Shown in pieces: positions 36,839 through 49,872 of a stretch of DNA of 64,000 nucleotides. The stretch is from Stratiolaelaps scimitus. Taxonomy: Eukaryota; Arthropoda; Arachnida; Mesostigmata; Laelapidae. Each line of letters starts with the position of its first letter. The first letter of the stretch is position 1. The stretch is taken from the NCBI GenBank assembly GCA_019614645.1, contig JABWDB010000070.1, positions 186,001 through 250,000 on the forward strand, given 5' to 3'. The translations under genes and the position numbers were made by a program. A model generated the notes under the pieces. It saw nothing but the letters and a program-made list of their open reading frames with translations. It was not told where the DNA came from and did not search any database.

Positions 36839-39800
36839 GTAAGCTCCCGTTGCGCCCGCCTCGGAGGTGGAGGTTCATTTCGATCGCTTCGAGGCCACCA
36901 CTGGCTCGTTTCATGCCAGGAATGTGTGGAGAGAATTCACTACACTTCCTCGGTGTTCAGCACATTGCTGCGAAATTGACCCATATCTCCTACGTAGTAG
37001 TCCCTTCAAACTACCGATCAGACTTTGCCACGAAGATCAGACGAATAGCATAATAGAACAGAATGGAACGCACCGATTTCGAGCGCCGCTAAAGAAACAG
37101 CCCGCTCGAAAGGACAATAAAGGGCATCGGTCGAGGTGATTTGAGATCAGAGGCCGATGTTGGCCTCGAGCAACGTACGAAGGAATGGCCGTAGATGTTG
37201 TAGGCGAGGTTGTAGAGCGAACCATCCGCCGCGCGATGGCTGCTGATACCCAGCGAAGAGCACTGACAATGAAGAATGCTTTACCGTTGCAATTGTTCAA
37301 TCCAAGAGAAAATTGATGAGAGGCCAAGAGATGGTGGGGTGGGCGGCCTTCGTTGCCGACCGTTTCTCTGCCACCCAGTGGTAAACAGTAGCAGTAGGAG
37401 TATTTTTTATTTATTGATTCTGTCTACAAATGCTTGAAATGTGCTAGCGTGAAGTTAACGGGAACGCGTGAACCAGTCACCTACAGTTGAGAGGGCTTGG
37501 TCCTAATAGAGACTCAGCCATGCGGGCTATGGCCCTGGCGCAAACATGAGCTAAACGCTATGCCACTACCATAGGATGCAGAACGACAGGCATCGCGGGT
37601 TCAGACTTCAGTTCAAAGACTTCGTCTTTAATGGTAAAGGTAAAGGTTTTATTAGTTTATTAAAGGAGCTGCAATTTTACAATGCTTAAGCTCTCTTATA
37701 TGTGATGGTAACAGTATTCTGTACTGAATCATACAGCATTCAGTCTTCTGTCATGCGATACAGTTTCATATCCAGCTGAAGCTTTCTCGTTCGTTCGCCA
37801 GTGACCTTGCCGATGACCTTTGTTGGCTTTCTTCCCACGAAGACAACGATAACAACAGGGAAAAACAAATAACTGGCCCTCTGTATGTAGCGTGTAGCGA
37901 ATCTCTCTTCACCTCCTCTCTCTCTCTCTGTCTCATTTATTTTCCTTGCGGCTAAAATAAGAGTTTGCTTGAAGACGCCTATCAATGACCTTACGATCTT
38001 GCATACTACACTATTACCAGTGTCCCCGAGTTGTCGTTTACAGGCTGACCTATTCGTCCAGTTCCAATGGCCGAGAAGTAATTTGTCTGAGTGCTGACAA
38101 CATTGGCAATATTGCACTTTCTCCCTACAGTTTGCATTTTGTACCGACGGAGTATCGCAGAGTTACGAGAGCGTATGCAAGATGCGTACCCTGCATCGCT
38201 GTGGCATTACAACGTGGGATAGACGGAGATAGACGAACGCATAACGATGATGATACCGAGTCTGTGTACAAGTATCGCGATTTCTCTCATGGCACCGGTC
38301 GAGCACCCAGGAGATGCAGGGTGCTCGATCGAGCGGTGTTCCCAGGCTTGACGACGCTAGATGAGGTTTCAGATAAACGGAGCCCTGAGAGGGATCATCT
38401 GTCGTCGAGAGGGGCATTTAAATGGTTGCCTGCTGTGGCGGACAGCCTATAGTATCGTGTGCGTTTTCTTGTCGTCGAACGGCAGCGACATGGGCGGCAG
38501 TAGCGAGGGAAGGTAGTTACACAGTTAACCTGTGGTGATTCACGACGATAGGCGACTGAACCACGTATCGGACAGACGTACTGGCACACACCGAGTCAGT
38601 TGCTTGCTGCGTTTAGCGGTGAACACCACCGTATGTATCTGCTCGAGCGTCGAGCAGCAGCTGACGACTGCGTCTATTCGACTCGTCGTTGTTCCCGCGA
38701 TGGTCTTCGACTGTGAGGCCGTCGATCGGTCTATCAGCCAGCCAGCCACAGGTTAGGCTAGGCTGTGTCCCGCTCTCGTCTTTAGTTCGCTCGTGTTTTG
38801 CATGCCTGCTAGACTGGCAGAGGGTTTCTGCTGATAGAGGGGTTCCCATAGCTTCCCAGCACGTCGCAGCCATCTGTTCTTCAGCGCCCCTCACCGACAT
38901 ACGCACACACTCGTGCAGACGGGCTAAGACCAAGCGAAGAAACATTGAAGACCCCAGCTACCCACCGAGATGCGTCCTCGAACAGACGGCGCGGTGAAGA
39001 CGATGAGGTCGATGAGACGGCACCGATGGGTTAACAACAGACGGAGCAAGCCAGCGACAACAACAGCAGCAGCAGCAGCAGCAACGCTAACGTTTAGCGA
39101 AACTAGCCCGCCATTCGGTTTTCTCATCGACGGTGGTATTTCTTTCTGCCTGCGTAGATCGTGGACCAGTTACTGGGGAGCGCTCGAGTTGTAGCCAAAG
39201 TAGGCAGTAGTCGCTGCCGTCGACGTAGTCGTACGGATCGTAGAGTAATCGTGGAATGGTGTAAGTGCCACTCGTGTGTGTGGCTGTGGCTGATAGCACT
39301 GATGAACAGTGAACGTTCGTTCATTGGGTATGAATTTACGAGAGCGGTTCTTGCTCTGAAGTGGACAATGTACTTTTGTGTGGCACGCTGTGCTTGACGT
39401 AAGCTGGGTCTGGGTAGAGTTGGCATAACGCTGTATCGTTAGTAGAGGCGGCCCCCTAGATAGCACGGCGCCTTGTTGTGTGCTATCAGCGAAGAGTAAA
39501 CCGCTCGATGAGAATCTGCCCCTCGGCATTACGCTGGGAGTACGGGAATAGCTCATAGCCGACCGCTATATATTGCTAGTTTGACGTCTCCTCGTTTTCA
39601 TATGAGAATCGGTATATCCAAATCGAGCGCCTATTGCCATCCCCACAGCCAACCCACCCTCCCGTATGATCTGTGTCGCCGCTGCTGCCGTTACTATTGT
39701 TGCGGTTGCTGCGGTCACGCAGCCACCAACATCATCATGATCATTGTGTCGATAGCCGTACAGGAGATTGCCACCAATGGACGGCGACAACGGGGTCAGT

Positions 39801-41086
39801 GGCGTCGCTTGTCGACAGCGGAACACCGTGGCCTGCCGAGAAGCAGTTTCGTATGCTGCTGATGGTAGCCAACAGTCGAACGAGATCTGCGGGAAGTAAG
39901 TCTTGTAGCAGCGCGACAGCCCGCGATAGCGGCGCCGAACAACCCTAAGATTGCCGGGTAAAGGAGTCCCGTGGAGACTGGAAGCCTTGAAGAGAGCAAG
40001 GGCACCATCTCACGAATGCTAATGATGGAAGCAACGAAGGGACCGATAGTGGCCGTAGAAGATGAAAAGTTGATCGAAGAACATCTCGGGCGAAAACAAA
40101 CAGTGACAACCATTCGCTGTCCTGCCGCCCTGCAGCTTCTGGGCTGACGTTGGGTGGAGGCGAGTTGTGGCTGCCGATCGCCACTTTCGAAGCAGTTGCC
40201 AGTCCCCGAGTAACCACAACGAGAACAACAGGCTACAGCAGTGGCAGCAACATCAACAGCGAACGACAAAGCACAACAATAACAACGGCCAACCAGTTTA
40301 AAATAAACACGCTCTCTCTACGGCCTCCGCCGCTACCAACGCGCACTTGAGAGCGTCGAGAGCTCGTTGCTCTCTGCTCGACTGGAAGAGGTCGTTGGGC
40401 TGACGATGCGCCGCTGAAAACGACCACGACTGACTAGCTAGCACTATCTGCGATCGTAGCCCCTGCGAGCGTAGACGATGGGAATGAATGGTGATTATAA
40501 TTGAACTGCGTTTGGGTGCGTCCGTGTCTGTGTGTGTGTGAAACAGTGTAAACAGCTTGCCAAAAGGGCTTCTTCTCTGTCCACCGAGGATCTTCTTCGT
40601 TCAGGAGACAGAGTGAGAGACCACGAGGAAAGTCTGGATGGATGGACGAGAGAGAGAGAGACAGCATCTATATATCTGTAGCGTTGTATAGTAGGTGGCA
40701 CCACTAGCTACCACGACAAGATCCGTAGCTTCTGGCTTTTCTGTTTCTTGACGCTATTGGCCCCGATGAAGTGAGGCCGCCTGTTCGCCAACGACCCCCT
40801 CATCGTCGTATACTAAGTAACTGGACTTCTTCGCTCCTCATCCGCCCTCCTCCACAACTCCTACACTAACACTACGACGTCTACTACCGCTGCTACGACC
40901 TCCTACCGTAGCCTTACGCTACTCGTCACTTAGTGGAAAATATGGCGATGCGTTCTATTTTTACATTACGCTCCTTCAGACCCATACATATACCCATACA
41001 CACACACACACCAACACAGAGAGAGAGAGACCGAGAGGGAGAGAGATTCGCTTACTCACAAAGCGTCATTCATTCTACTATTTTGC
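36839..41086. other. gene-free stretch, GC-rich from about 38.3 kb
   Basis: No supported exon. It contains dispersed-repeat copy 1, a 10-bp-arm hairpin at 38299-38328, CAG repeats near 39067-39081 and a CA/GA compound repeat near 40997-41030. Overlapping open frames at 38.6-40.4 kb on both strands reflect base composition. Confidence 0.45.
37634..37704 (+). repeat. dispersed repeat, copy 1
   Basis: GTAAAGGTAAAGG, a T-rich stretch, TTTATTAAAGGAGCTGCA, then ACAATGCTTAAG and TCTCTTATATG. The same order of blocks recurs at 51051 and 59781 in the same orientation, suggesting an interspersed element, perhaps a retroelement end. Confidence 0.75.
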
Positions 41087-41428
41087 TCAAGCTAACATAA
41101 GATAGACGGCGTTGGTATCGCGGTTACCGCCATTGCGGTTGCTACTGCTGCTGCTGCTGCTGTTGTCTACGTTGCTCCAGGGTCTTTTTATGCAAACCAC
41201 ATGCAGCAGGCGGTCATAAGATTGAACGCGGGCGCATAGACGTTCATCGCACACTGTCATGACATCGGGTGGCGGGGAACGCCGGCTCGAATTATGGCGA
41301 ATCTCGTACCCGGCCGTAGTAAAGCCAATGTGTGGACCCGCGAGTGCGGAGCGTCGTCTGATCCGATGAGATGAGACAAGGACGGCAATAGAGAGAGCGA
41401 GACAGAGAAATAGAAGGGATCTGGCCAT
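41087..41428 (-). CDS. putative small secreted protein (113 residues)
   Basis: This is an ATG-to-TGA frame with a good start context (G at -3 and +4). Residues 1-20 form a classic signal peptide (MARSLLFLCLALSIAVLVSS). The likely mature chain starts near residue 21, has a tribasic site at R24-R26 and N-glycosylation sequons at N46 and N89. It has three cysteines (C60, C65, C79) and an Asn/Ser-rich C-terminal part encoded by a CTG/CAG repeat. The frame stays open a further 21 codons upstream from a TTG, so an upstream in-frame extension or splice is possible. I do not recognise a family. Basic cleavage sites suggest a processed peptide precursor, but the odd cysteine number argues against a simple disulfide fold. 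No clear AATAAA was seen within about 500 nt downstream. Confidence 0.4.
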   Translation of the reverse strand: MARSLLFLCLALSIAVLVSSHRIRRRSALAGPHIGFTTAGYEIRHNSSRRSPPPDVMTVCDERLCARVQSYDRLLHVVCIKRPWSNVDNSSSSSSSNRNGGNRDTNAVYLMLA

Positions 41429-42305
41429 GTCGCTCTCGGGTTTCTTTATGACGTCGTCTGTGTCGAAGGCGACACGTTGTCTGACTGGCAATTTTTTTGA
41501 GATCGTTTCGTTAAGATGAGCGTCGCGCGTGCTACGAGCGCAAAGTTTTCATCGTCGCGGCGAGAAGTGCCGCGACGAGCCGCAGCGTCATCATTGTACG
41601 AGTTCGCCAGCTCGGAAACTACAGTGGCGCGGCAGCATTGAAAGCTAACGCGGACCTAGAGGTCGTCTGTCCGGCACACGACGGCCGGCACATCTGGAAC
41701 TTCTGATCTTAGATCTCTCGAGATCCATCTAGTTATCTATCTATTCAGCAGTTTCTAACATGCAGAAGTTGGAAAGTGATGCGTAGCTGACGTACAACAG
41801 ATCTAAAAAGAATCGAGCCTCGGACGATCGAACAGAACACAATCGGAGCGGATGCTGGCACCACCATCACCATACAGTAGTTTATCACCCTCCCCGCCCT
41901 TCTTCTGAAGCAGCTGCGCCTGTTTCCGGAAGCAATCCGCCGTAGTATGGCATCTTCACTGTTCGGTTAGGTCCCTCTGTCTCTATTTCTCTCTCTCGGT
42001 CGCGCTAACAGCGGCGCGACGTTGTGGTTTCGCCTCTGGACTGACGATCAGAGCTTAATAGAAACATAGCATGAGAGAACGGGCGAGAATGACAGCGCGC
42101 GAACCGCGCGAGAAATGTCGTCCGCGGTGGCGCCGGAACCCGTCGCCGAGTATTGTCGCCTATGGTAGCGCGTGCTCTGATTCCTCCTCGATAAAGATCT
42201 ACCCGAGACGCGCCACGCTCTGCTCTGCCGCCTTAGCATCCTTCGGTGTTTGATCTACCGTCTCTGTTCGGCACGACGTTCAGCGTCTTCGTTGTTGTCG
42301 GGGGG

Positions 42306-42815
42306 TCACCGTGCGCGTGGCCACTTCCGCCCGGCGATTCTCCCTTTTGTTGATGCTTCAGACGCCACCGCGTCCAACCGATGTTTCGAGTTCGTTCGGT
42401 TCGAGTACTCGAGCGTGGCTGTGTTCGGCAGCTGAGTGTGCTCTCTGTATTCGACGATCTTCTGCTGTTTTGTTTGAAAATGGCTGATACGGTCAGACTC
42501 GGTTCGACATCCGTACGCGAGGGGACGGCTGTTTGATGGGTTGCTGCTTAAAGATTCGAGGCCGGCTATGTTCCTTAGCTCAGCGAGTTCGTCGCCGCCG
42601 CCGCCGCCACCGCCACCATAACCACCACCGTCCAGATGGAGAGCTGCACAGATAGGGGTCTCCTGCTGCTGGTCGGCTGGTCGGCGTCCGGGCTGTGGCA
42701 GTCCTTCTGGGCGAGTCTTAAGAAGTTCATCGCCATCCATCCGCGTAGCCGGGTAGCCAGGGCACAGCCGGCTCGCAGTCGAGCTGGCCGGAGCCAGCTG
42801 GCATATCGGGTCGAC
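42306..42815 (-). CDS. candidate 3'-terminal coding exon, minus strand, function unknown
   Basis: A strong acceptor on the minus strand (CTTCTTCCCCTGTTCAG, AG at 42817-42816) opens a frame of 169 codons ending in TGA. The peptide includes MDGDELLKTRPEGLPQ, a glycine run, and DELAELRNIAGLESLSSN, then a basic C-terminus. Acidic and hydrophobic residues look more protein-like here than in the overlapping plus-strand frames. The ATG within it could also be a true start if the upstream exon is non-coding. No domain is recognised and no partner exon was identified. A competing plus-strand donor lies at 42894. Confidence 0.35.
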   Translation of the reverse strand, partial: VDPICQLAPASSTASRLCPGYPATRMDGDELLKTRPEGLPQPGRRPADQQQETPICAALHLDGGGYGGGGGGGGDELAELRNIAGLESLSSNPSNSRPLAYGCRTESDRISHFQTKQQKIVEYREHTQLPNTATLEYSNRTNSKHRLDAVASEASTKGRIAGRKWPRAR

Positions 42816-44601
42816 CTGAACAGGGGAAGAAGCACAGAGTGTCTGCGTGCCCAACATGTACCACCAGACCACTGTAGCCCTCCAGGCCATCAGGTGAGAC
42901 CATATGGACCAGGAGGCAGAGGTCGCCAGGATCCTTTTTCGTGGAGTTCTTTGATCAACCTCCCCGCACCACAACCACCACCACTACGCCACCATCCCCC
43001 GCCCCCACGATATCACATAAGGCTTTCTTTGTGAGCAACAGAATCATTCTCAACTCTCGGCATCGATCCGAGAACTATCGCTGCTACGCTGTGTGTACGC
43101 GTCATGCGATTTTCGCTTCGGGGCAGATCCGAATGACCTTCTCCGATCATATGTCTCCTCCGATGAGACAGCATGACGCGTACTTTTTTCTCAGGTTGAA
43201 AAAGACGAGAAATCGAGTCCCTCACTTAATCGTGATATATACACTTTCAATGGGTGCTACCTTGGTCATGCAGATCGTCCTCTCAGTGTTTTACAGCGTG
43301 TCGAATATTTCCCATCCCGAGTTAAGAAATACTCCTCAAGTGGCACCAGATCGAACGTAATGGCCGATACCTACGGCGAATGGGTCTTACAGCTGACGTG
43401 ATTCTCTGGTGAATCTAGTGTACTCTCAGTTCGTCTTTGAGTAAACTTTGAGCAAGAATATGGCCATTTCGGAGTTTGGAACACTGTGACAGGGACATCT
43501 CGATTTGCTATTTAAGATGAAAACCAAAACGATTAAGTTGATCGGTGTTTAATTCCAAAAATGGCATTGCACGCCGGGGACAGTTTGTGCGAGGAAATTT
43601 TTCCAGGGCAAATCGTTAATAATCGATTAATTACCAGCAGCAATCTAGAGAATGAGAACACTCGAGGGCGGAGAACGACAATTCGGTAGACAATTTCGCT
43701 AGCGTAATCGGGCGGGGCGTTCTGCCCTCGAGTGGGAAGCTCAGAATGTCACGACTCCAATGTTGGATGCCTGTAGTTGTGGCGTGACCCCCAAGCCACC
43801 TTCAGGGTCAAACTCGACTGGGTACCGCGACGGACCACCGAACACAAGAAACTGAAGCCACTGGATATTGACACGGGCTATTTCGAGATGAATGAAACAC
43901 AAGAGATGAACTTGGTGGAAAATGCTGATTCGTTATATATGCGAGCTGTTATGTGTCAACAGTTGCATTTGTGGTGCAAACAAATGACATACATCTTATC
44001 GCTCTTTTTTGTAAAAACAATTCCAGAGCCAAATTTCTGAGATAGTCTCGTATATTTCGATTTGGTACGGACGACTCCAAGCGCGACTTTTCAATGAACT
44101 ATCCCGATGAACTATATATATAATAGATTTTAGCAGATTAGTTGTCAATGATATGGTCCGTTGTGTGAAGCAATGCCGAGAGCAGTTGTACCCTGGACAT
44201 TGTTGAATGTTGAAGGCTGTGAGTCAGCCTGGAAAATGAACGTCGTTCGGTGTCAATGGTATATGGAAAGCAGTGATTTCTATACGTTCGCGTGTACCAA
44301 TGATTATTACCTATTATCGCAAGTGTAGTCGAAGCCATAAACTAGATGAAATCTACAATATGTCACTAATCAGCAATCTACATAATCAATATATATATAT
44401 TATATATATATATATACTATCGACAATAAGTTAGCAATCAACAATATTTAAGTGTAATCATACTTGCACTGCTCAAGAATCAAACGTCCACAGGCAAACC
44501 AAAGTATTATATAACAACTTGAATGTAACCTCCATCGATATACTGTGCGTTGATGCCGAAGAAGCTATAAAGGACTACCACTAACAATACTGCTATTGAC
44601 A

Positions 44602-44644
44602 TTTTACTAATGGCAAGAGCCCCACGCTCTTGTCATTAGTAAAA
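44602..44644. repeat. hairpin, 19-bp stem with CCCAC loop
   Basis: TTTTACTAATGGCAAGAGC pairs with GCTCTTGTCATTAGTAAAA at 18 Watson-Crick positions plus one G/T, around the loop 44621-44625. The stem is shorter than a normal miRNA precursor. Confidence 0.85.
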
Positions 44645-45479
44645 ACAACACAGAATTATTCATCTCTCCCTTATCTGCATTCAACGTCGTCCATCGCGAG
44701 AACACCATCCTTATATCGGATAGAGATCAAGGTCGGATCGAGATAGCGTTTCCTTGAGGTTTACAACGGGTGGGGGTGTGGGGCATCACAACGAGACACA
44801 AGGCACCACAAGTTCGTATGTCATCGTGGCTGTTTCTCGCGTCTCATCCCTCAGATTCGTTCAGACTGCTGTCGTGAGATTGTCGCCGCGTTGAATACGT
44901 ACGCCACACACAGAGACACCGATGTGGGGCATGGATACCTATCGTGCACTAACTGTGTACGAAGTGTGGAGGTGGCGGGGTGCTGTGGGCCTGATTCGGG
45001 GCGGGGGGGAGCGACCATCAGGCCCCTGATCGATGACAGGTCGACAGGAGCAAAAACCGCAAACAAACAAAATGCTTGGGGAGTTGTCAGCAGCGCCGCG
45101 AGCGAGCTGAGTAGGCGGGGAAATGTCTATCCACGAAGTGTCTATCTACACATATGAATATGTACTATTATCTACACATGTTTTTTTTTTTGTTTTGGGG
45201 GACGACGTGGGGTGCCGTGGTGTCGACGCCACTGAGATATATCGAAGACAATAAATCAGCAAGCGTATACCGATATTGGCAACTGCTGTGGGTAGACGGG
45301 ATCATCCCTACCGAGAGGAAGAGATCGGTGGATATATATATATATATATATATACCTACATACATAGTTCCCACCAGAAGTGAAGAAAAATTTGTTGTAA
45401 ATCTTTCTGCTAATATGCATTATGTTTTGTTCTATATTGAACTTAAGAATTGTGTAATTCCGCCAGTAAGCCGTTAATG

Positions 45480-45530
<51 letters not shown>

Positions 45531-48521
45531 TCGTTTTTTGTTCCTGTCGTCTGTGTTACACAACGTGATCTGTGGTGGTTTTCATCGCGACACCTTCCGC
45601 CGTTCGACACCTGATACACAGCCTCTACGAACATCTTAGGTTACTATGTGGATCTGGCAAATTGTAGTGGCCGAAAGCCGATGACAATGGCGATGTTGTT
45701 GTTTCTCTAACAAATATGACCGGTGGTGCTATGTACGCCGTGTAGTGTAGAAAACACGATCACTCGGCTCATCATAGCGAATGGGTGAGTAACGAATGCG
45801 AGAGATGTATTTCATCAGTGGATGTGCTTCTCGACTGAAACATCTACCCCGTTTAGTTTCCGCGTAGTTATCGACTGTGACATCATTGATTGTCTCAAAA
45901 TCTCTCTCTAAACGAAGCTCTCAAATTGATTCAGATGCTGAACGAATTCACAACAAAATCGTAGGTTACACTTGGGTGAGTGGTACATTGCGAAGAGGTC
46001 CCGTAATTAGAAGCAGGCGAATAACGATTCCGTTCCGCCCGAAGGGAGCATAATCCAACGGAGGATGATACAACTGCAGCATTTCTAGTGACCGGGAGGT
46101 GCCATATGCGTTTATTGGTGGCCATTGAGATCTCTCTCATTCGGGATCAGAAGGAGAGTTTACGAGCCATGTTTCATTGAACTCGTCGATTGGATCAACG
46201 ATCGAATATGGTGGTCGGGTTTTGTCGTGAGCACCATTTGTGTATCAGTGTTTGGAGATCAGGTCAATCAACTCGAAATTTAGAGAGATGCTACGATAAC
46301 GGAGCACACTACGGTGGGGACACATTACAATGTGTTGATTTGAGATAATGTCGTATAGAAGGTGTTGTCCTGCCTTCCTCGAAGACTGTTCGATTCCTAC
46401 TCTGCGCCCGTCCCTGGCTATTCTTATATTATCTCAACGGTATCAGACGATCGTAATCAAATCGAGCCGTTGTTGCTGTTGTTCGCACTTTCTGCGAGAA
46501 AGGTTATATTTAGCTGTTTTGAGGACCAGAGACGAACAATGACGAAGGCCATGTCCTTATACAAATGTGTTTTGTCCTGTGGCGCTTGCGGCTTGATTTA
46601 TGCTTAGCGTTGACCCGGTATTGTTTCATCGCCTCTCACCGAAGGAAGTACCCGCTCGGTATTTACGATTCTTAATTACCGCTCATTCGGACGCCGGTCT
46701 CGTACGCCAGCGAACCCTGTCCCCAGACATCCCAATGCAGTTTTTTTTTTGGGTGCAGGCATAAGTACCACTTAACTTTATGTTAGAAGCTGAAATATAA
46801 TTAGTTGACTATTTTCTTAGCGTTTTACCAGAATATTAGCTTTGTACATCATCCTTAGATCCTTGATCGCTCATCGACCCGTGGTTTGACCATGTTTTTA
46901 GCACATGGCGATACCGAATCGCCTTTATGACTAAATGAATTCTGTGGCGCATATACGCATTGAGAAGCTTCTCTATATTCTCTCCATATATATATATACA
47001 CAGAAGTATTTCACTCAATTATTTTCCCTTCAGTTCAACCCGTAACAGTGTAGTACTATATGTTACCGTAACACGGACGACGTAAATAGTGCTCGTACGA
47101 GTGAAAGAGAAAGAGACTGGATGTGGATAACACAGCAGCAGCGGCGGCGGCGGCAGCAATCACCACCCGAGCTAATGATGACCCTGCCGATGATTGGCGT
47201 CGCCAGCAGAAAGGCTGTTACCTCTCTGTTTTCTTGGCCATCGTCAGCGTTGTCCTTACAGAACAGCTCTCAGTGGCTCGGCGAATAAGTCTCTCGGCCC
47301 GGTGGAATCGTACATCTCTTCCTAACCCTCTATTCATTCATTCATCCATCCATGCATCTATCTGCTTGTTTCTATGAAATGGGTGTGCGTTCAGACACTA
47401 TTACCGATGTCGTAGTGTCGTCTCCCCGCTGTTAGTCGCCGTTCATCGCTACGACCACCGCGCTACGGTCACAACCAAAGTAAAAACCAGCACCGTCACC
47501 AACGCTGTCGCCGCCGCCACTTCCATACTACTACCACTACTGCGATACTACAGACAGAGCTTTCGTGGTGGAGGCAGAAGCCAGTGTCGGCGGCTGGCTC
47601 TGCTGTGAGTATCGCTCTAAAAACTTGGTAGTTAGACGGGAGTTCGTATCGGAACGGTGGCGAGAGATAGAGCAGGTGCGTTGGGGCCACCAGGGGCGCG
47701 TAGAGCCGCCATCAAGGCAGGCAGACAACGCCGATGTCGCCAGGTGACAGCCGAGTGACGTCGGTCTCAGCTTTCTCCTGCTCTGACCTAGCGCAGGGTA
47801 TAATAGCTGTGTACTACCACTACCACTACTATCGCTGCTGCTGCTGCTGCTACTATAGTCCATGTTACGCTCTTCGCGTTGCTGCTTCTGAGGAGATCTG
47901 ATTGCTGTGGCAACAAGCCTAGCAGGCAACAGACGACACGGCAAGGCCAGTGACATATACGTAGCTCGTTCTATTTCTGAGGTTCTGGTCGGATGGGAGC
48001 AACGCTCCCGGACCAGACCTCACTGTCGCCTCATTCTGTCCAAGTTGTCGTAAGTTTTAAGTCAGCTCCAATTTGCAGCATACACATTACGACTGTAGTT
48101 GCTTGCCTATGGCCTTTACGGGCAAAGCAAACTAGAGACGAGCCGAGCACCCGATCGACGATGGGGGAATCCTCCGGGCTGCAGAGGTCCTTCGATGATG
48201 GAGAAGGAATACGTCGGCATGGTGAGGCGTCCGCGCGCGGCGTACATCACTGTAGTGAGAAAGGTGCACCCGACACGAAGCGGAACAGAAAGAGACAAGC
48301 AGTATTGAAATGAAATCCAAGGGACCGAATTCGCCACAATCGTCTCAACAAACCAAGAGAGACAGCGGCAGCCTTAGGTGGGCCCATCATGCAGTCACCC
48401 GTCGAACGGAGTTCGGTCATGTGCACGCCAACCTGCCACGTGCAGAGCAGCATGCACCTGTAGCAAGTGCAACAGACCATAGCTTATTGAATCCGTACAT
48501 CTGGTGTATATACACATACAT

Positions 48522-48553
<32 letters not shown>

Positions 48554-49533
48554 CGAGTGCATATCTGTGATCTAGACGTGACGATGTTGGGAGAGAAACG
48601 AAATACATCCTGGGACTTTCCGGCTGGCCAGACCACGCTGTTTGTCTGAGAAATGGTTCATAAATGACTGTGAGAGCTTTCAGTATGGATATAATAGCAT
48701 ACTGAATGTGACCTGCATGCTTAACTAATGGGGATGGCGGTGAATGTTACGTGCCATCGTTAGTTATAGAACTATTTTATTTATCTTTAATATTGGACAC
48801 GTCTAGTTAGACCCTGGGATTGAACCTTGTGACCTCACCGATCCGAACTGAAAGTTACATAGCCTATGTCCCAGATACGTTAAGAGGGCAGAGCAGAGAA
48901 GTTATCTTGAAACTGATCAGGAGGAGAGCAGAAACTGATAAATATGCAGCGGCAAATTCCCGTACATGTACAGGTGAAACATGCAATTGAAACAAATCCG
49001 TGTGACGTTCACATGGCACCACTGACGAATAAATTTGCCATTAATTAGTACTATTTATTAACTTGTTGATGCTTTTCTCGTCTCGGGCATAAGATACCCC
49101 TCCCTCGCTCCCTCTCGTTTCTTTTCTTCGCTTCGGGTTTCACAGTCACCGCACAAATAATCGATGCTCACCAAATGGCCTTCGCTCACCTGAGCCGAAA
49201 CGCGAATCGAGTCGGCCGACAAAATCCAATATTAGCTCAGAGAAGTAATGTTGATTTTTTCTCACCCCTCTGTCGAGTCTCCCTTCGCCATAATCGCGAT
49301 TGTTTGCTGATCAGCCGCACAGCGAAGAGCGCTGTACCCCTGCACTGTATCTAGACGGGAAGCGAGTTGTTTTTTTTTCTGCTTAACGACGTCAGCGGCG
49401 GCGGCGGCGGCGACGGCAGCGGCAGCGTCCTGCGTAAGGAGGTGTGGTATCAACTCTCCTTTTGGTGGGCAGCTTCATTAAGGCTCACCGAACAAAATCG
49501 AAGAGTCCGTTTACCCTTGTCCATCACGGCTAG

Positions 49534-49872
49534 ATGGCTAGTTGTGTCAAAATGACACCCCCCGTCCCCGAGCATCTTCTAACAGTTTCTGATGTCGATC
49601 GCCTTTTGTTTGCCACACCACTTTCGGCTGGTTTAATGGCTCGGTGTCGGATACGTGACCGTTCGTTGGCACTGGCTGCGGGCCAGCAACAGCGCGGTAC
49701 CGTGCTGTACCTTCCTCGGACGGTACCCACTCCCCGATCGACGTGGCCGGTGAACGATGCCAGTCAGAGCCTACAAAGCCCACTGGGCGGAGCGTGCCAT
49801 CACCATCGTGGTTGTGCTACACCACAGGAACCACTCCCTAAATTCCACACCGCGATGCTCGGAACTATATGA
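49534..49872 (+). CDS. hypothetical frame of 112 residues
   Basis: The frame opens with ATGGCTAGTTGTGTC directly after an AG that follows a fair pyrimidine tract, and ends in TGA. The N-terminal half (MTPPVPEHLLTVSDVDRLLF) looks protein-like and the remainder is Pro/Arg/His-rich. Two minus-strand frames are open over the same GC-rich interval, and the start context is poor, so chance is a serious alternative. Confidence 0.15.
   Translation: MASCVKMTPPVPEHLLTVSDVDRLLFATPLSAGLMARCRIRDRSLALAAGQQQRGTVLYLPRTVPTPRSTWPVNDASQSLQSPLGGACHHHRGCATPQEPLPKFHTAMLGTI

Noticed and set aside
42941..43360. 139-codon plus-strand frame with one hydrophobic segment
   Set aside because: It starts at GTG, has no good splice sites and no recognised motif. 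The membrane-like segment alone is not enough.
48811..48900. tRNA-like B-box (GGTTCAATCCC on the minus strand)
   Set aside because: I could not fold a cloverleaf or find a convincing A box at the right spacing. At most it is a diverged tRNA-derived SINE fragment.
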